Assembly (NCBI GenBank): GCA_029288335.1 | Contig: JARIHJ010000099.1 | Span: forward strand, 1 to 5,926 | DNA: 5,926 bases | Direction: 5' to 3' | Source: Candidatus Saccharimonadota bacterium | GTDB lineage: Bacteria; Patescibacteriota; Saccharimonadia; Saccharimonadales; UBA4665 | Part shown: one piece after another, positions 4,043 to 5,926 of the stretch | How positions within the stretch are numbered: the first letter of the stretch is position 1 | Layout of the letters: each line of letters opens with the position of its first letter | Position numbers and translations under genes: made by a program | The notes under the pieces: generated by a model | What the model was told of the DNA's origin: nothing | Databases searched by the model: none | What the model saw: the letters and a program-made list of their open reading frames with translations, nothing else

Positions 4043-4717
4043 ATGCAAATACTCACGCAATTAGCTTCGGCTTCGGCCTTGGCCCTTTTGACGTCGGCTG
4101 TGCCAGCTGTGCAACCATCGGCACCGGCTGCCCCAGCGCCGTCGCCCAGTACCAATCAAACAGCTTCAGTGAGCCCCGCCACTTCGGCTGCTCCGGCTCC
4201 AGACGCCACAATTACTGTTCAGATCGGCGATAGTCTGACGAAAATTGCGCTGGCAAATGGTACAACTTGGCAGCGGTTGTATGACAAAAATACGGTGATT
4301 AGTGATCCGGACTTAATTTACCCCGGTGAAGTTCTAACGATTCCGGCCGCCAGCGAAGATTTGCCGGACCGGCCGCTACCCACACCGCCAGCTCCGGCGG
4401 TTAGCGCGCCAGTAGAATCAACTTCTACTTCTGCTGATACTAGCGAGATTAGCGCCGTACCTAGCGCGCCCGCTACGCCGAGCGGTAGCGTTTGGGATCG
4501 TATCGCCGCCTGTGAATCCAGCGGAAATTGGTCCATCAACACCGGTAATGGCTATTACGGTGGCCTGCAGTTTACTCTAAGTAGCTGGCAGTCTGTCGGT
4601 GGTACGGGTCTGCCATCTAACGCTAGCCGCGATGAGCAAATAATGCGTGCCGAGATGCTTCAAGCCCGACAGGGCTGGGGTGCCTGGCCTGCTTGCTCGG
4701 TTAGAGCCGGCATCTAG
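4043..4717 (+). CDS. Secreted LysM plus Rpf-like (resuscitation-promoting factor) peptidoglycan hydrolase
   Basis: Rpf domains are lysozyme-like transglycosylase folds that cleave peptidoglycan glycan strands. In Actinobacteria they promote growth from dormancy. From the ATG the protein has 224 residues: a hydrophobic N-terminal signal (about 1-23, unusually without Lys or Arg in its first residues), an Ala/Pro/Ser-rich linker (about 24-54), a LysM carbohydrate-binding domain (about 55-101, with GDSLTKIA and LIYPGEVLTIP), a second Pro/Ser/Thr-rich linker (about 102-148) and a C-terminal Rpf domain (149-218). The Rpf domain shows WDRIAACESSGNW with the catalytic Glu at 158, NTGNGYYGGLQF (166-177) and QGWGAWPAC (210-218). 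C157 and C218 fit the conserved Rpf disulfide. The enzyme would act outside the membrane, on the cell's own wall or a neighbour's. The 3' end meets yjbQ tail-to-tail. The family call is firm; the biological target is inference. Confidence 0.93.
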   Translation: MQILTQLASASALALLTSAVPAVQPSAPAAPAPSPSTNQTASVSPATSAAPAPDATITVQIGDSLTKIALANGTTWQRLYDKNTVISDPDLIYPGEVLTIPAASEDLPDRPLPTPPAPAVSAPVESTSTSADTSEISAVPSAPATPSGSVWDRIAACESSGNWSINTGNGYYGGLQFTLSSWQSVGGTGLPSNASRDEQIMRAEMLQARQGWGAWPACSVRAGI

Positions 4718-5097
4718 CTGCTAAGGCTCACGACTAATCTTCGCTCGCGCGGCCCGTCCAGTTCTACTAGCACAATTCGCTGCCAAGCCCCTAGTGTTAG
4801 CTTGCCATTCTCAACCGGCACGCTAACGTTAGGCCCGATTAAACTAGCCAGTAAATGATCTGGTGCGTGAGCTGGGTCGTGCGGATGCCGCCAGGACTTA
4901 TCTGGCACTAGCGACTCTAAAAAATCCAGAAAATCCTGATCAGTGCCCGGATCCAAATCGGCTAGAGTCAAAGCCGCGGTCGTGTGCTTGACGAAAATAT
5001 TCACTAGCCCGGTTGCATTGGCAATTTCGCTAGCGACCCGCTCAGTAATACCTACTACTTGTCGCTTAGCATTGGTCTCAATCGTCAGTTCGCTCAT
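4714..5097 (-). CDS. yjbQ: YjbQ/UPF0047 family protein
   Basis: This small beta-rich, trimer-forming family is widespread. E. coli YjbQ has weak thiamine-phosphate synthase activity, hence the database name secondary thiamine-phosphate synthase; the true role is unsettled. Family signatures are FVKHTTAALTLADLD (35-49, with H38), HPHDPAHAPDHLLASLIGP (71-89, with H71, H77 and H81 as candidate metal or active-site residues) and LTLGAWQRIVLVELDGPRER (100-119). At 127 residues it is slightly short of the usual 130-140 but complete. The ATG (5095-5097) has no Shine-Dalgarno; a perfect TATAAT ends 7 nt upstream, so a leaderless mRNA is likely. Its TAG stop (4714-4716) overlaps the TAG of the convergent LysM-Rpf gene. 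No thiamine genes are nearby. Confidence 0.93.
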   Translation of the reverse strand: MSELTIETNAKRQVVGITERVASEIANATGLVNIFVKHTTAALTLADLDPGTDQDFLDFLESLVPDKSWRHPHDPAHAPDHLLASLIGPNVSVPVENGKLTLGAWQRIVLVELDGPRERRLVVSLSS

Positions 5098-5104
5098 TGA
5101 AAAA

Positions 5105-5110
5105 ATTATA
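5105..5110 (-). promoter_or_regulatory. Leaderless -10 box (TATAAT) for yjbQ
   Basis: A perfect TATAAT on the minus strand is followed by TTTTTCA and then the ATG, so RNA synthesis would start at or beside the start codon. No good -35 is found at 16-18 bp. The spacing is identical to that of the NYN gene, the other gene with its own promoter but no Shine-Dalgarno. Confidence 0.6.
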
Positions 5111-5164
5111 CGCTTAAGAAGCTGCTAGCGGACCTTCAAAAATCACTGCTGGCATTGCCCCGAG

Positions 5165-5173
5165 TGCTATAAT
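5165..5173 (+). promoter_or_regulatory. Extended -10 promoter of the small secreted protein
   Basis: TGCTATAAT (5165-5173) is a perfect -10 with the TGn extension. The -35 position (5145-5150, ACTGCT) is poor, as is common for extended -10 promoters. Transcription would begin near 5180, just ahead of the AGGGGA ribosome site at 5188-5193. It faces away from the yjbQ promoter in the same 104-bp gap. Confidence 0.65.
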
Positions 5174-5201
5174 TTGAACGCTAAGTCAGGGGAATTTCAA
5201 G

Positions 5202-5600
5202 ATGAGAAAACGCATTTTAATTTACGCTAGCGCTCTGGTTGTTGCTTCTGGTTCAGTGGTATTTGGCGCTAGTGCCATGGCTTCCGCCGCCAGCAAACCA
5301 GCCACGGCGCACTATGACAAGCTAGCTAAAGAGACCCGCCATCACGACCATAAAATCCGGCTTCACGCCCGACTAAACCAAGCCGTCCGCGACGGCTCGA
5401 TTACGGCTGCTCAAAAAAAGGCACTAGCGAGCGAGCTAAAATCGCTAGCCGCTGAGCGCAAAAACGATCTGTCAAAAACCAGCAGCAAGGCCCAGCGCCA
5501 AGCCGAACGCACCAGATTGAGTAATGAGCTAAAAACCTGGGCTCAGAACAATAGCTTACCCTTAGCCAAAATCTTTCCAAAGCTAGCTAACTTTAGCTAG
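5202..5600 (+). CDS. Small secreted basic helical protein, unknown function
   Basis: I recognise no named family. Residues 1 to about 30 form a clear Sec-type signal peptide: MRKR positive start, hydrophobic core (about 5-22) and an Ala-rich cleavage zone (ASAMASAAS). The mature part, about 100 residues, is strongly basic and predicted helical. It contains LNQAVRDGSITAAQKKALA (58-76), the pattern of short exported helical proteins in which a DGxIT turn precedes a Q-rich helix, reminiscent of DUF2680/YckD-like repeats. No cysteine or membrane anchor is visible in the mature part, so it is probably free in the envelope or exported. The ATG is supported by AGGGGA (5188-5193) at 8-nt spacing and by the promoter upstream. 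Its last 18 bp overlap the end of the convergent dienelactone hydrolase gene. Confidence 0.8.
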   Translation: MRKRILIYASALVVASGSVVFGASAMASAASKPATAHYDKLAKETRHHDHKIRLHARLNQAVRDGSITAAQKKALASELKSLAAERKNDLSKTSSKAQRQAERTRLSNELKTWAQNNSLPLAKIFPKLANFS

Positions 5601-5926
5601 TTCAGCTTTGACTAGATTCCAGGCGCCGTTAGCAGCTTCGGCGTTGTAGGCAAATTTGTTGGTGTCATTGAAGAAAGCGTGGCCACAATTTGGATAAATA
5701 TTTTGTTCAAAGTTTACTCCGGCTTGCTCCATTTTTGCTGGCAGCTCTGCCATTTGTGCAACCAGACCTTCGTCATTTTGGCCATAAAAGGCTCGAACCG
5801 GACACTTAGTCTTTGCTAATTCGCTAGCATCAAAATCACAATGCCCATAAAACGGCAGCGCCAGTATTAAGCGTGGCTCCTGGACCGCTAGCGAGTAGGC
5901 ATAGGTACCGCCAAAACAAAAACCGA
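5583..5926 (-). CDS. Dienelactone hydrolase family protein, C-terminal part (cut by window edge)
   Basis: The frame is open from the right edge to TAG at 5583-5585 and gives 113 residues without the N-terminus, about half of a typical protein of 220-240 residues. These alpha/beta hydrolases use a Cys-Asp-His triad to open lactone rings or cleave esters in the cytoplasm. The nucleophile elbow GFCFGG is the first visible motif (Cys at residue 3 of the fragment), followed by AFYGQNDEGL (triad Asp, residue 51) and IYPNCGHAFFND (triad His, residue 82). All three catalytic residues are present and the frame is unbroken, so the gene looks functional. Its 3' end overlaps the secreted-protein gene by 18 bp, tail-to-tail. 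No catechol pathway genes are visible, so the natural substrate is unknown. Confidence 0.92.
   Translation of the reverse strand, partial: GFCFGGTYAYSLAVQEPRLILALPFYGHCDFDASELAKTKCPVRAFYGQNDEGLVAQMAELPAKMEQAGVNFEQNIYPNCGHAFFNDTNKFAYNAEAANGAWNLVKAELAKVS

Noticed and set aside
3973..4542. Minus-strand ORFs (3973-4155, 4318-4542) and a plus-strand ORF (4003-4233) overlapping the LysM-Rpf gene
   Set aside because: Ala/Gly-rich or random composition arising from the Pro/Ala-rich linkers read in other frames; the LysM-Rpf frame is clearly the real one.
4943..5128. Plus-strand ORF antisense to yjbQ
   Set aside because: Shadow of a well-conserved family protein, with no start signals.

Overview
The window is a compact bacterial chromosome segment with nine protein genes, one of them cut by the right edge. 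All use the standard code: six end in TAG, three in TAA and none in TGA, and none needs TGA read as a sense codon. A secreted LysM plus Rpf-type muralytic enzyme, a short MraZ with TGGGN-type operator boxes, a YvcK/CofD-like protein, small secreted or membrane proteins of unknown family, and two genes that appear to have leaderless starts together suggest a Candidatus Saccharibacteria (TM7)/Patescibacteria genome, or less likely an actinobacterium. This assignment is an inference from gene content; no marker gene in the window settles it.

Left part (1-895): an AT-rich, hairpin-rich stretch with no convincing gene (1-271) is followed by mraZ on the minus strand (272-634). Upstream of mraZ lies a dense regulatory region. 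It holds a 17-bp palindrome (683-699), an 11-bp inverted repeat (707-717/745-755) and four TGGGT-like boxes at 10/21/10-bp spacing (725-770), which fit the known MraZ operator. A strong minus-strand intrinsic terminator (787-816) insulates this promoter from the operon upstream. No rsmH start follows mraZ within the 271 bp visible.

Central part (896-3770, all minus strand): the order of transcription is aldo/keto reductase, a GC-rich foldable intergenic segment, a NYN/PIN-like nuclease gene, yvcK (start inside the end of the NYN gene) and a small single-pass membrane protein with a glutamine-rich tail (4 bp after the yvcK stop). The last three look like one transcript that ends at 787-816. 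The NYN gene probably has its own promoter and a leaderless start.

Right part (3771-5926): genes alternate in orientation. A divergent region carries a TTGACA promoter and a full AGGAGG Shine-Dalgarno for the secreted LysM-Rpf protein (4043-4717, plus). That gene converges on yjbQ (4714-5097, minus), and the two stop codons share one CTAG palindrome. yjbQ diverges from a small secreted basic helical protein (5202-5600, plus), with a TATAAT box facing each way between them. The secreted protein converges, with an 18-bp overlap, on the C-terminal part of a dienelactone hydrolase family gene (5583 to beyond 5926, minus).

Functionally, several genes point to the cell envelope: MraZ (division and cell wall regulator), YvcK (linked to peptidoglycan precursor control in Firmicutes), the Rpf-LysM lytic enzyme, and two predicted exported or membrane proteins. 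The others (aldo/keto reductase, dienelactone hydrolase, YjbQ, NYN nuclease) are general enzymes. I see no CRISPR array, tRNA, rRNA, intact insertion sequence or obvious new multi-gene system. The most informative signals are the mraZ operator architecture, the paired leaderless promoters, the Rpf enzyme and the unusual abundance of CTAG.
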